NCBI RefSeq assembly: GCF_016783915.1 | Contig: NZ_JADHVT010000003.1 | Span: 1-64,000 of the forward strand | Origin: Acidovorax sp. | Lineage (GTDB): Bacteria > Pseudomonadota > Gammaproteobacteria > Burkholderiales > Burkholderiaceae_C | DNA length: 64,000 nt | Reading direction: 5' to 3' | In this document: one piece after another, positions 1-8,785 of the stretch | How the letters are laid out: each line of letters opens with the position of its first letter | Numbering within the stretch: position 1 is the first letter of the stretch | Program-made: the position numbers and the translations under genes | The notes under the pieces: model-generated | What the model saw: only the letters and a program-made list of their open reading frames with translations | The model's database searches: none | What the model was told of the DNA's origin: nothing

Positions 1-1030
1 CCTTCAACATTTGCCGGAACGATGCCGTCACCATAGGTTTTCTCCTGTCGTCCCGGTGGGGGAAGAGATGGGTTCGGTTGCCGGTGAGCGTGTGTAGGCT
101 GCGCAGCAATGCAACGGCCTGGGCAGGCAAAGGGATCAGGTGTTCCTTACGCTTCTTCATCCTCTGCGCGGGGATACGCCATAACGCTTGATCCAAATCG
201 AACTCGCACCATTCGGCCTCGATCACTTCTGATGGGCGGGCCAGGGTCAACCACATGAGGAAGAACGCGGCCTGGATTTGGTAGTAGCCGCCATGGCCTT
301 CCACCGCGTTCAGCAATGCTCCAACCTCCTCGAAAGATAAAGGCCGCTTGTGCTGGGTCTTGTTCGCCGCCACAGCCTTGCGTACTGGGTACACCGGGTC
401 TAGATCGGCGCGTAGTGTGGATACCGCGAGCTCGAACACGGAGGACATGGTTCGCTTGGCTTCGCAGGCCACGCTATTGCCGTTGCGGGAGTTGGCCCGC
501 TCCAGGATGTCAAGAACATGCACGGACTGGACCTGTCGGATTGGCAGCGCTCCCACATGAGGAAACACGACGCGCTCCAGCATATTCAAGCGCCGAGCCT
601 TGGTCACGTCTTGCCAATCTTGCCGTGCCACCCACTCACGGGCAACAGCTTCAAAGGTGTTGGCGTGGTCTACGCCAGTTTTGAGGCGTTCGAGCTTCTT
701 TTGTTGGGCTGGGTGAACGCCTTGGGCAACCAGCTTGCGAGCGGCTTCCATGGCCTCTCTCGCTTCACGAAGGGACAGCTTCGGATAGCTCCCCAGAGCT
801 ACGCGGCTCTCCTTGCCAAGAAGACGGTACTTCCAGCGCCAAAGCTTGGCCCCGTTGGGCTTGACCTCCAGATAAAGCGCGTTGCCTGCAGAGAGTTTGT
901 AGGGCGTGCTCTTGGGCTTGGCGGCGCGAAGGGCTGCATCACTGATGCCACGCCGGGCCTGACTTTTGGGGGCATCGGAAACGGCTGCAAAGCCAGCATC
1001 CATGCGGGTTTCGAGGTGGTTTGGGGGCAT
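1..1030 (-). CDS. P4-type tyrosine recombinase (integrase), partial at left edge
   Basis: The minus-strand frame is open from ATG at 1030 to the window edge, giving 343 codons with no stop, so the C-terminus lies outside. Residues about 29-110 match the DUF4102 arm-DNA-binding domain (SAGNALYLEVKPNGAKLWRW). Residues 125-220 look like the SAM-like core-binding domain. The catalytic domain starts near 230 and shows the first catalytic arginine in LARPSEV (R265) and the beta-hairpin lysine region MKKRKEHLIPL. The later H-x-x-R and Tyr residues are off the window. An AAGGAG ribosome site lies 7-8 bases before the start. Family members integrate and excise genomic islands by site-specific recombination. 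The gene points away from ychF, so the island probably extends to the left. Confidence 0.93.
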   Translation of the reverse strand, partial: MPPNHLETRMDAGFAAVSDAPKSQARRGISDAALRAAKPKSTPYKLSAGNALYLEVKPNGAKLWRWKYRLLGKESRVALGSYPKLSLREAREAMEAARKLVAQGVHPAQQKKLERLKTGVDHANTFEAVAREWVARQDWQDVTKARRLNMLERVVFPHVGALPIRQVQSVHVLDILERANSRNGNSVACEAKRTMSSVFELAVSTLRADLDPVYPVRKAVAANKTQHKRPLSFEEVGALLNAVEGHGGYYQIQAAFFLMWLTLARPSEVIEAEWCEFDLDQALWRIPAQRMKKRKEHLIPLPAQAVALLRSLHTLTGNRTHLFPHRDDRRKPMVTASFRQMLK

Positions 1031-1102
1031 GATTTCTCCTTGGGGAGGGGGCATGCACCGTGCGTGCCCCCAGTCATGCCCCCATATATGGAAAATGCCC
1101 CC
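968..1102. repeat. TGCCCCC / GGGGGCA repeat cluster at the integrase start
   Basis: GGGGGCA occurs at 968-974, 1023-1029 (overlapping the integrase start codon) and 1047-1053. The inverse TGCCCCC occurs at 1065-1071, 1077-1083 and 1096-1102. Six copies in 135 bases, mostly upstream of the integrase, fit arm-type integrase binding sites or an autoregulatory operator. This is inference; no attachment core was identified. Confidence 0.5.
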
Positions 1103-1202
1103 GAACGATCTAGTTCACCGGCGAACAACTTTCCCTATATCTATCAATGGGTTAGCCAACACCTTCGAACATTGGCGAACCCTGAAGAACAGCTCTTCCT
1201 GT

Positions 1203-2297
1203 TCAGACGTTAAAGAGGAAGTTCAGAACGTCGCCATCCTTGACCACGTATTCCTTGCCTTCGGCGCGCATCTTGCCAGCGTCCTTGGCACCCTGCTCGC
1301 CCTTGTAGGCAATGAAGTCCTCGAAGGCAATGGTCTGCGCCCGGATGAAGCCGCGCTCGAAATCGCCGTGGATCACGCCAGCTGCCTGGGGTGCGGTGTC
1401 GCCGATGTGGATGGTCCAGGCGCGCACCTCCTTTACGCCTGCGGTGAAATAGGTCTGCAGGCCCAGCAGCTTGAAGGCGCCGCGGATCAGGCGCGCCAGG
1501 CCGGGCTCCGTCTGCCCCATCTCGGCCAGAAACATGTCGCGGTCTTCGTCGCTCATCTCGGCCATCTCGGCTTCCATCTTGGCGCAGATGGCCACCACGG
1601 GCGCGTTCTGGCTGGCGGCGTAGTCCTTGAGACGATCCAGGAAGGGGTTGTTCTCGAAGCCGTCTTCACTCACGTTGCCCACAAACATGGCGGGCTTGGC
1701 CGTGATGAGGCACAGGGACTTGAGCAGGGGCTGCTCTTCCTTGGTGATCTCCACGGAGCGGGCCGGCTTGCCCTCGTTGAGTGCGGCCTGGATGCGGGTG
1801 AGCAGCGCCACCAGCTTGGCGGCATCCTTGTCGTTGCCCGACTTGGCAGCCTTGGTGTAGCGGTTGAGCGCCTTCTCGACAGTACCCAGGTCGGCCAGGC
1901 ACAGCTCGGTCTGGATGACTTCGATGTCGGAGATCGGGTCCACGCGGCCAGCCACGTGGATCACGTTGTCGTCTTCAAAACAGCGCACCACATTCACGAT
2001 GGCGTCGGTTTCACGGATGTGGGCCAGGAACTGGTTGCCCAGGCCTTCGCCCTGGCTAGCGCCGGCCACCAGGCCGGCAATGTCCACAAACTCGACGATG
2101 GCGGGAACGATGCGCTCGGGCGAGATGATCTCGGCCAGCTGCTGAAGGCGGGGATCCGGCACTTCCACCACGCCCACGTTGGGCTCGATGGTGCAGAAGG
2201 GATAGTTCTCGGCGGCAATACCAGCCTTGGTCAGCGCGTTGAAAAGGGTGGACTTGCCGACATTGGGCAGGCCCACGATGCCGCATTGGAGGCTCAT
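1203..2297 (-). CDS. ychF: Redox-regulated ribosome-binding ATPase YchF
   Basis: This 364-residue protein has the full length of the Obg-related YchF/Ola1 family. The P-loop [15 protein letters not shown] is at residues 9-23, the switch region includes [20 protein letters not shown], and the C-terminus ends in a TGS-like domain ([15 protein letters not shown]). Family members hydrolyse ATP rather than GTP, bind ribosomes and affect stress responses. The C-terminus looks normal, so insertion of the neighbouring island did not truncate the gene. Confidence 0.96.
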   Translation of the reverse strand: MSLQCGIVGLPNVGKSTLFNALTKAGIAAENYPFCTIEPNVGVVEVPDPRLQQLAEIISPERIVPAIVEFVDIAGLVAGASQGEGLGNQFLAHIRETDAIVNVVRCFEDDNVIHVAGRVDPISDIEVIQTELCLADLGTVEKALNRYTKAAKSGNDKDAAKLVALLTRIQAALNEGKPARSVEITKEEQPLLKSLCLITAKPAMFVGNVSEDGFENNPFLDRLKDYAASQNAPVVAICAKMEAEMAEMSDEDRDMFLAEMGQTEPGLARLIRGAFKLLGLQTYFTAGVKEVRAWTIHIGDTAPQAAGVIHGDFERGFIRAQTIAFEDFIAYKGEQGAKDAGKMRAEGKEYVVKDGDVLNFLFNV

Positions 2298-2381
2298 GGC
2301 AGGGCTTTCTGGTGTTCTGGAGACAAACCCCGATTTTACGGGCCCGCCCAGCGCCCACTGCAGATAGCCCGAATCAGGCCG

Positions 2382-3254
2382 TCATTCAAACCGCAAATCG
2401 GCAGCAATGCGTTGCCCCACACGCAGCCACTGTCCTGCGCCGCTGCGCACAATGGCGTTCATGCCGAACGTGATGGCGCCTTCCAGCCGCTTGTCCTGGC
2501 GGTAGGTGCGCAGGGTGTCGCCCACCGACGGGTTGCTCTCGGCCGTGGCCGGGTCAATGTCGGGGATGGGGCATCGCGCGCAGGGCTTCACGGGTTGCAG
2601 GTGGATGTCGGTGGTGTCATCGCCCTGCACGTGGAGCAGGTCCACACGGTCCTCGTCGTGGGCATCCACCCCTGCCAGCACCACGTTGGGCCGGAACCGC
2701 TCGATGCCCACCGCCGCGTGACCACCCGCCGTGAGCCGCGCATTGAGCTCCTGCAGGGATGCCTCGCTGGCCACCAGCAGTGGAAACCCGTCGGCAAACT
2801 GGTTGGGGGCCTCCACCCCATTTGTCCATTCCAGGCTGGACAGGCGCTGGTGTTCCGGGTCAAACCGCACCAGGCGGCAGGGTTGACCGAGAAAATCAGT
2901 GAACCATTGGGCCGCCACGGCCCCCATGTCCCACGCGGGTACGGTGTCGCGCCAGACGGTCACCGTGGCCGGAGCCTCCACCGCGTCGATCGCCACATGC
3001 AGGGCCAGCATGCCGGGGGCACGGAGCACCATTTCATCGCTCTTGAGTTGAGGCCGAATCAGCGCCATGCGTGGCAGGCTGCGCTGGGTAATGAACATGC
3101 CCTGCGCATCGACCACCATCCAGGCACGGTCCAGGTCCAGACCCGTCTCTGTCAGCAATGCCTGCTGCACCTCAATGCCCGCACAGGATTTGACGGGGTA
3201 CACAAACAGCCGCGCAATGATGCCGGACAGATCGGACTCGGAAGGGAAACTCAC
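2382..3254 (-). CDS. MOSC domain protein with N-terminal MOSC beta-barrel (YcbX-like)
   Basis: The 290-residue protein begins with the MOSC N-terminal barrel signature (LFVYPVKSCAGIEV). The C-terminal MOSC domain includes ERFRPNVVLAG near residue 200 and CARCPIPDIDPATAE near 240, which carries the conserved cysteine. Family members bind molybdenum cofactor, and some reduce N-hydroxylated substrates together with a reductase. No ferredoxin domain is fused here. It is transcribed divergently from the UbiH-like gene. The family assignment is strong; the substrate is unknown. Confidence 0.88.
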   Translation of the reverse strand: MSFPSESDLSGIIARLFVYPVKSCAGIEVQQALLTETGLDLDRAWMVVDAQGMFITQRSLPRMALIRPQLKSDEMVLRAPGMLALHVAIDAVEAPATVTVWRDTVPAWDMGAVAAQWFTDFLGQPCRLVRFDPEHQRLSSLEWTNGVEAPNQFADGFPLLVASEASLQELNARLTAGGHAAVGIERFRPNVVLAGVDAHDEDRVDLLHVQGDDTTDIHLQPVKPCARCPIPDIDPATAESNPSVGDTLRTYRQDKRLEGAITFGMNAIVRSGAGQWLRVGQRIAADLRFE

Positions 3255-3337
3255 GCCAGGTGCTCCTGAAGAAGGGTGCCAGAAAGGCCAGACCGCAATT
3301 CTGCCCTCTCCTTGCAGGGGGTAAGACCCCTCCTACA

Positions 3338-4480
3338 ATGCCTCTCATGGCCCCAACCTTTGATATCTGTATTCGTGGCGCCGGCATCGTGGGCCGCACC
3401 CTGGCGTTGTTGCTGGCGCGGGAACGACTGAAGGTGGCACTGGTCCCAGCCCCGGCCCCACACAGCGCGGCAGCCACAGACGTCAGGGCCTACGCCCTGA
3501 ATGCCGCGTCGCGCAGCTTGCTCGAATCGCTGCGCAGCTGGCCCGACGCCGAGCACGCCACCGCCGTCAAGCACATGCAGGTGCAGGGCGACCAGGATGG
3601 CTGCGTGCATTTTGATGCCACGCCCCAAGGGCTGGAGGCGCTGGCGTGGATCGTGGATGTCCCGGCCCTGGAAGAAAGACTGACACAGGCCGTGCGGTTT
3701 CAACCGCTGGTGGAGGTGGTGGATACCCAGGTGGCCGCGCCACTGACCGTCGTGTGCGAAGGCCGCGCCAGCGCTACCCGGGCCGAGTTTGGCGTGCACT
3801 TTGACGTGATGCCCTACGCCCAGCACGCCATTGCCACGCGGGTGCGCTGCGAACATCCGCATGGACAGGTGGCACGCCAGTGGTTTTTGCCACAAGGCAT
3901 CCTGGCTTTTTTGCCGCTGGAGGGAGCCCAGGGGAACTCTGTGGCCGTGGTGTGGTCCGTCCCTGAGGATCGGGTTTCCGCACTGATGGCATTGCCTGCC
4001 GACGTTTTTGCCCAGGAACTGCAGACTGCCAGCCAACAGACACTCGGCGAGGCCCACCTTATTGCGGAGCGCGCTACGTGGCCGCTGCAGCTGGCCAAGG
4101 CAGACCGATGGTGCGGCGTTGCCTCAACCAGTGGCACTGCTGCACGCAGCTGGGTGCTCGCGGGCGACGCAGCCCACAACGTGCATCCGCTGGCAGGGCA
4201 AGGGCTTAACCTGGGCCTGGCCGATGTGGCGGCCTTGGCCGAGGTGCTGCGCACGCGCGACTACTGGCGCAGCGTCGCCGACCTGCGGCTGCTGCGGCGC
4301 TACGAACGCCAGCGAAAAGCGGCTCTGGTTGCGATGGGCTTGGCCACCGATGGATTGCAGCAACTGTTTGCGCGCCCGGAGGCGCCCTGGCAGGCGCTGC
4401 GCAACTGGGGCATGAAGGGCTTTGAACGCAGCGGCCTGCTGAAGGATTTTGTGGCCCGCCAGGCCATGGGGATGCGCTGA
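3338..4480 (+). CDS. FAD-dependent ubiquinone-biosynthesis hydroxylase (UbiH/UbiF/COQ6 family)
   Basis: The dinucleotide-binding motif GAGIVG is at residues 14-19. The second FAD motif reads GDAAHNVHPLAGQGLNLGLAD, typical of the UbiH/UbiF/VisC group, and the 380-residue length fits. Start 3338 was chosen because a purine-rich GGGGGTAAG lies upstream; ATG 3347 is possible. The open frame reaches upstream to 3260, but that extension resembles no family N-terminus. Family members hydroxylate the ubiquinone ring; which position is modified cannot be read from the sequence. It is followed 26 bases later by dsbC. Confidence 0.9.
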   Translation: MPLMAPTFDICIRGAGIVGRTLALLLARERLKVALVPAPAPHSAAATDVRAYALNAASRSLLESLRSWPDAEHATAVKHMQVQGDQDGCVHFDATPQGLEALAWIVDVPALEERLTQAVRFQPLVEVVDTQVAAPLTVVCEGRASATRAEFGVHFDVMPYAQHAIATRVRCEHPHGQVARQWFLPQGILAFLPLEGAQGNSVAVVWSVPEDRVSALMALPADVFAQELQTASQQTLGEAHLIAERATWPLQLAKADRWCGVASTSGTAARSWVLAGDAAHNVHPLAGQGLNLGLADVAALAEVLRTRDYWRSVADLRLLRRYERQRKAALVAMGLATDGLQQLFARPEAPWQALRNWGMKGFERSGLLKDFVARQAMGMR

Positions 4481-4506
4481 ACGCGCAAGTTTGATTGAAC
4501 GGGAAC

Positions 4507-5238
4507 ATGATGAAATTGACCACTGCTTTGCTGACCGTCGTGGCAGCCACCCTGAGCCTGAGCGCCACGGCGCAAGAGGCTGCCATCCGCAAGGCATTGG
4601 CCGAGCGCATTCCTCAAATGGACAAGATTGATGAGGTGCGCGCCACGCCCATGAAGGGGCTGTACGAAGTGCGCATCGGTACCGACCTGTTCTACACAGA
4701 CGCCAAGGGCGACTATGTGATCCAGGGTGAGCTCATCGACTCCAAGGCGCGCCGCAACCTCACCGAAGACCGCATTAGCAAGCTGACCGCCGTCAGCTTT
4801 TCGGCCCTCCCCTTGAAAGACGCCGTGACCATCGTGCGGGGGGATGGCAAGCGCAAGGTAGCCGTGTTTGAGGACCCCAACTGCGGCTACTGCAAGCGCT
4901 TTGAGCGCGACCTGCAGCAGATCAACAACGTGACGGTGTACCTGTTCCTGTACCCCATCCTGAGCCCGGATTCGGCCGAGAAGTCGCGCAACATATGGTG
5001 CGCCAAGGACCAGGCCACCGCATGGCAAGACCAGATGGTGCGTGACAAGCCAGCAGCTGCCGCCAGCTGCGACACCAGCGCGCTGCAGCGCAACCTGGCC
5101 TTTGGAAAGAAGCACAAGATCACCGGCACACCCACCTTGATTTTTGCCAATGGCACGCGCGTGCCAGGCGCGATCGGAGCCCAGGAGGTGGAAAAGCGCC
5201 TGGCAGAAGCCTCCAGCGACGCCCCAGCCGCCAACTGA
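4507..5238 (+). CDS. dsbC: Thiol:disulfide interchange protein DsbC
   Basis: The 243-residue precursor starts MMKLTTALLTVVAATLSLSA, a Sec signal peptide with likely cleavage after ATAQ near residue 23. An N-terminal dimerisation domain is followed by a thioredoxin fold with the active site CGYC at 126-129 (EDPNCGYCKRFERDL). A GTPTLIFANG cis-proline loop follows near residue 210. Family members isomerise wrong disulfides in the periplasm and are recycled by DsbD. ATG 4495 is in frame but gives a poorer N-terminus. The C-terminus carries the extra tail SSDAPAAN. Confidence 0.95.
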   Translation: MMKLTTALLTVVAATLSLSATAQEAAIRKALAERIPQMDKIDEVRATPMKGLYEVRIGTDLFYTDAKGDYVIQGELIDSKARRNLTEDRISKLTAVSFSALPLKDAVTIVRGDGKRKVAVFEDPNCGYCKRFERDLQQINNVTVYLFLYPILSPDSAEKSRNIWCAKDQATAWQDQMVRDKPAAAASCDTSALQRNLAFGKKHKITGTPTLIFANGTRVPGAIGAQEVEKRLAEASSDAPAAN

Positions 5239-5293
5239 CCCCCCGCTGACCGACCCACCGACGACCCTGCGCAGCCCTCCCGCTGCACACACC

Positions 5294-7105
5294 ATGCCAC
5301 TTGCCCGCAAAGCCCCTGCCGCAGACGTTCACTACCGCATCGAACCCACGGACCTGCACGCGCATCTGTTCACGGTGACGCTCACGGTGCGGCGCCCCGC
5401 GGCGTCCCAAGAACTGTCGTTGCCGGTCTGGATTCCTGGCAGCTATCTGGTGCGGGAGTTCTCCAAAAATCTGCAGTCCCTGAAGGCCCAACAAGGCCAA
5501 CGCGCGCTGCAACCAGTCCAGCTGGACAAGCACCGTTGGCAGGTGCAATGCACTGATAACAAGCCCTTGGCACTGACCTACCAGGTGTGTGCCTACGACA
5601 GCTCCGTGCGCACTGCCTGGCTGGACGCGTCACGTGGCTTTTTCAACGGCACCAGCCTGTGCCTGCGCGTGCACGGACAGGAGCAACAGCCCCACACGCT
5701 AGAGCTGGTGCGCACTGCAGCCACCGCCGCATGGGCAGCCGCCACGGGCTTACGGTCACTGGCGGTGGATAAACAAGGGTTCGGCCTGTATGCAGCGGCC
5801 GACTACGATGAACTGGTGGACTGCCCGGTGGAGCTGGGCCACTTCTGGGTCGGGCGCTTCAAAGCCGGTGGCATTGCCCATCAGTTTGTAGTGGCGGGTG
5901 CGGCTCCGTCGTTCGATGGCAAGCGCCTGCTGGCCGACACGCAAAAAATTTGTGAAACTGCCATCCGCTTCTGGCACCGCGAAGGCAAAGCGCCTTTCAA
6001 AACCTACGTCTTCATGCTCAACGCCGTAGGAGATGGTTATGGCGGGCTGGAACACCGCAACTCCACGGCGCTAATCTGCGGGCGGCGTGACCTGCCGCGT
6101 CAGGGCGAGGCAAGGGCCACTGAGGGCTACACCACGCTCCTGGGCCTCATCAGCCACGAATACTTTCACACCTGGAACGTCAAGCGCCTGCGGCCCGCCG
6201 AGTTCACGAGCTACGACTACACCCGGGAGAACTACACCGAGCTGCTGTGGTTCTTCGAGGGTTTTACCAGCTACTACGACGACCTGCTGCTGCGCCGCGC
6301 GGGGCTGCTGGACGACGCGACATACCTCAAGCTCATCACCAAAACCATCAACCAGGTGCTGCAAACGCCGGGCCGGTCGGTACAAACCGTGGCCCAAGCC
6401 AGTTTTGACGCGTGGGTGAAATACTACCGCCAGGACGAGAACACACCCAACGCCACCGTCAGCTACTACACCAAGGGCTCATTGGTGGCTTTGTGCCTGG
6501 ACCTGGCCCTGCGGCGCGAGGGCAAAGCCACGCTGGACGATGTGATGCGCGCACTGTGGGAGCGCTGCGCGGGCGGCCCGATGACCGAAGCGGACCTGCG
6601 CGCCGTGCTCGAGGAGCTGACCGGTCGCCCATTCGACAAGGAACTGGCGCATTGGGTGCACAGCACCGTAGACCTGCCGCTATCGGAGCTTCTGGCAGCC
6701 CATGGCGTGGCACTCAAGGCCGACCGGCCACAACTGGCCCAGCGCCTGGGCCTGCGCGTGGCCGAGAACCACAGCGTGCAGATCAAGACCGTCCTGCGAA
6801 GCGGAGCCGCAGAGAAGGCGGGCATGTCTGCGGGCGACGAGTGGCTGGGCGTGGAGGTGCAAGGCCAGGGCTGGCGCATCAGCAAACTCGACGACGTCAC
6901 TTTTTACGCGGGCAACCACACGAGCCTGTACGCACTGATTGCCCGCGACGGGCAACTCATGCGACTGCCATTGGAACTGCCTCCGGCCCAAGCGGCTGGA
7001 GTCCGCACCAAAGGCCGACGCAACACCGCCAGCGGATCCATGACCCCAGACACCATCAGCCTGACGGTGACAGACGCCGCAGCGCTAGGTCGCTGGCTGG
7101 CCTGA
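5294..7105 (+). CDS. M61 family metallopeptidase with PDZ domain
   Basis: The 603-residue protein has the M61 beta-sandwich N-domain, then the zinc motif HEYFH at 288-292 and the third ligand in WFFEGFTSYY (E322). A C-terminal PDZ-like domain spans about 500-580 (VLRSGAAEKAGMSAGDEWLG). M61 members are glycyl-type aminopeptidases. No signal peptide is apparent, so it is probably cytoplasmic. The frame is open further upstream inside dsbC, but ATG 5294 starts the family domain directly. It lies 55 bases after dsbC, probably in the same transcript. Confidence 0.93.
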   Translation: MPLARKAPAADVHYRIEPTDLHAHLFTVTLTVRRPAASQELSLPVWIPGSYLVREFSKNLQSLKAQQGQRALQPVQLDKHRWQVQCTDNKPLALTYQVCAYDSSVRTAWLDASRGFFNGTSLCLRVHGQEQQPHTLELVRTAATAAWAAATGLRSLAVDKQGFGLYAAADYDELVDCPVELGHFWVGRFKAGGIAHQFVVAGAAPSFDGKRLLADTQKICETAIRFWHREGKAPFKTYVFMLNAVGDGYGGLEHRNSTALICGRRDLPRQGEARATEGYTTLLGLISHEYFHTWNVKRLRPAEFTSYDYTRENYTELLWFFEGFTSYYDDLLLRRAGLLDDATYLKLITKTINQVLQTPGRSVQTVAQASFDAWVKYYRQDENTPNATVSYYTKGSLVALCLDLALRREGKATLDDVMRALWERCAGGPMTEADLRAVLEELTGRPFDKELAHWVHSTVDLPLSELLAAHGVALKADRPQLAQRLGLRVAENHSVQIKTVLRSGAAEKAGMSAGDEWLGVEVQGQGWRISKLDDVTFYAGNHTSLYALIARDGQLMRLPLELPPAQAAGVRTKGRRNTASGSMTPDTISLTVTDAAALGRWLA

Positions 7106-7178
7106 CGGCAGCAAAGCACCACCGGCTTGGGTATATTGCAGCAGCTTCCATAACCAACCATAACCCCCAGGAGATTTC

Positions 7179-7958
7179 ATGGCTTACGAAACCATCGAGG
7201 TGCGCGTTGAAGCGGACAAGGTCGGCATCATCACCCTCAACCGCCCCAAGCAGCTCAACGCGCTGAACGACCAACTCATGAATGAACTGGGCGCAGCCCT
7301 CAAGGCGTTCGACGCTGACGAGAAGATAGGCTGCATGATCGTCACCGGCAGCGAAAAGGCTTTTGCTGCGGGCGCGGACATTGGCGCCATGGCCAAGTAC
7401 AGTTTTGCCGACACCTACAAGGGCGACTACATCACGCGTAACTGGGAAACCATCCGCTCCATCCGCAAACCCGTCATCGCAGCCGTCAGCGGCTTTGCAT
7501 TGGGCGGCGGCTGCGAGCTGGCCATGATGTGCGACTTCATCATCGCCGCCGACAACGCCAAATTCGGTCAGCCCGAAATCAAGCTGGGCGTGATCCCTGG
7601 TGCCGGTGGCACGCAGCGCCTGCCCCGCGCCGTGGGCAAATCCAAAGCCATGGACATGGCCCTGACAGGCCGCATGATGGACGCAACCGAAGCCGAGCGC
7701 GCCGGACTGGTCAGCCGCGTGGTGCCTTACGACAAGCTCATGGACGAGGCGCTGGGCGCCGCCATCATCGTGGCGGGCTTCTCCCAACTGGCCGTGATGG
7801 CTGCCAAGGAATCGGTCAACCGCGCCTTCGAGGGCACGCTCGCCGACGGCGTGATGTTCGAGCGCCGCCTGTTCCACGCGCTGTTTGCCACGCAGGACCA
7901 GAAGGAAGGCATGGACGCGTTCATGAACAAACGCGCCGCGAACTTCACACACCAATAA
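7179..7958 (+). CDS. Enoyl-CoA hydratase (crotonase family)
   Basis: This is a 259-residue crotonase-fold enzyme. The oxyanion-hole segments are GADIGAM and [14 protein letters not shown], and the two catalytic glutamates are at 113 and 133 ([16 protein letters not shown]). Keeping both glutamates supports a true hydratase that adds water to trans-2-enoyl-CoA in beta-oxidation. CAGGAG lies just before the ATG. No other fatty-acid degradation gene is adjacent, so the substrate range is undefined. Confidence 0.94.
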   Translation: MAYETIEVRVEADKVGIITLNRPKQLNALNDQLMNELGAALKAFDADEKIGCMIVTGSEKAFAAGADIGAMAKYSFADTYKGDYITRNWETIRSIRKPVIAAVSGFALGGGCELAMMCDFIIAADNAKFGQPEIKLGVIPGAGGTQRLPRAVGKSKAMDMALTGRMMDATEAERAGLVSRVVPYDKLMDEALGAAIIVAGFSQLAVMAAKESVNRAFEGTLADGVMFERRLFHALFATQDQKEGMDAFMNKRAANFTHQ

Positions 7959-7983
7959 TTTTTGTTCTATAATTCTGGTTTCC

Positions 7984-8060
7984 GGTCGTATAGCTCAGTT
8001 GGTTAGAGCGCAGCATTCATAATGCTGATGTCGGTGGTTCAAGTCCACCTACGACCACCA
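7984..8060 (+). tRNA. tRNA-Met (anticodon CAT), CCA encoded
   Basis: The full cloverleaf is visible. The acceptor GGTCGTA pairs with TACGACC, the D stem is GCTC/GAGC, and the anticodon stem CAGCA/TGCTG encloses TTCATAA with CAT at 8018-8020. The T stem is GGTGG/CCACC with loop TTCAAGT, and CCA is encoded at 8058-8060. The perfectly paired acceptor argues against the initiator. A CAT anticodon can also mark tRNA-Ile2 modified by TilS; elongator Met is preferred. Confidence 0.95.
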
Positions 8061-8065
8061 AATAC

Positions 8066-8102
8066 AAAAACCCACAGTGCGGCAACCCACTGTGGGTTTT
8101 TT
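8066..8102 (+). terminator. Rho-independent terminator after tRNA-Met
   Basis: AAAAACCCACAGTG (8066-8079) pairs with CACTGTGGGTTTTT (8088-8101) around an 8-base loop and runs straight into a T tract. It ends the tRNA transcript. Confidence 0.93.
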
Positions 8103-8160
8103 CTTTGAGGCGAGCCCCAGAACCTGTTCCTGTGCCCATCGAGGTACGGAGCCACTTGAC

Positions 8161-8201
8161 TTGCCAGAGGGATGTGCCACGCTGGCAACCCCGCCTAGAA
8201 T
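8161..8201 (+). promoter_or_regulatory. Candidate promoter and operator for the secreted protein gene
   Basis: The inverted repeat TTGCCAG (8161-8167) / CTGGCAA (8182-8188) brackets a weak -35 GTGCCA (8174-8179). Sixteen bases later comes a good -10 TAGAAT (8196-8201). This would serve the gene starting at 8229, which follows a terminator and so needs its own promoter. Prediction by eye only. Confidence 0.35.
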
Positions 8202-8228
8202 TGTGCCTTCAGCCCCTGGATGTAAACC

Positions 8229-8684
8229 ATGAACCGCTGCACCACACACTCTCCCAACCCCTACCCAGCCCATCGTGCGTCCCGCCTCCGGCAGGCTGCA
8301 CTGCTGGCAGTAGTGGCATGCACGGCACTCTGCGCCGTGGCACCTGCCTCCGCCCAGATACAGCCAGGCCTGGGCCTCTCACGCCCCTTCCCCGAAGCCG
8401 CACTGCGTGGCACGCTGAGCATCAACACCACGTCCGAAGCAACACTCAATGGCAAGACCATTCGTATGGCCCCTGGCATGCGTCTGTTCAGCCCACAGAA
8501 CACCTTGGTCATGGCACATACGGTGCTGGGTCAGTCCTTCAAGGTCAACTACGTGCTGGAGAACAGCACCGGCATGCTGCATTCCGCATGGATCCTGACC
8601 GAAGGCGAGGCAGCACAGCCCCGCAAGGGCAGCGACGCCGTCATCACGAACATCACGACCGGCTCGGGCGCCGCTCTGAAGTAA
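8229..8684 (+). CDS. Small secreted protein of unknown function
   Basis: The 151-residue protein has a long basic N-terminus, the hydrophobic stretch LLAVVACTALCAVAPASA and a likely signal-peptidase site after ASAQ near residue 44. The mature part is about 108 residues, rich in Thr, Asn and small residues, with no cysteine, and is probably beta-rich. No enzyme motif is visible and I do not recognise a named family. It lies between a tRNA terminator and miaB. Confidence 0.75.
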   Translation: MNRCTTHSPNPYPAHRASRLRQAALLAVVACTALCAVAPASAQIQPGLGLSRPFPEAALRGTLSINTTSEATLNGKTIRMAPGMRLFSPQNTLVMAHTVLGQSFKVNYVLENSTGMLHSAWILTEGEAAQPRKGSDAVITNITTGSGAALK

Positions 8685-8785
8685 CTCCTTTCCGGCGTGG
8701 CCGCTTAGCCACTGCGCCGTAGTGACATTCACAGTCTCCGCGCCTTGCAGAGCGCGGTGTTTGCTTGCTCTTTCGCGAAATTGCC

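Noticed and set aside
966..3269. Very long open frame on the plus strand across the integrase start, ychF and the MOSC gene
   Set aside because: It is antisense to three well-recognised proteins, has no ribosome site and translates to low-complexity His/Gly/Val-rich sequence typical of high-GC shadow frames.
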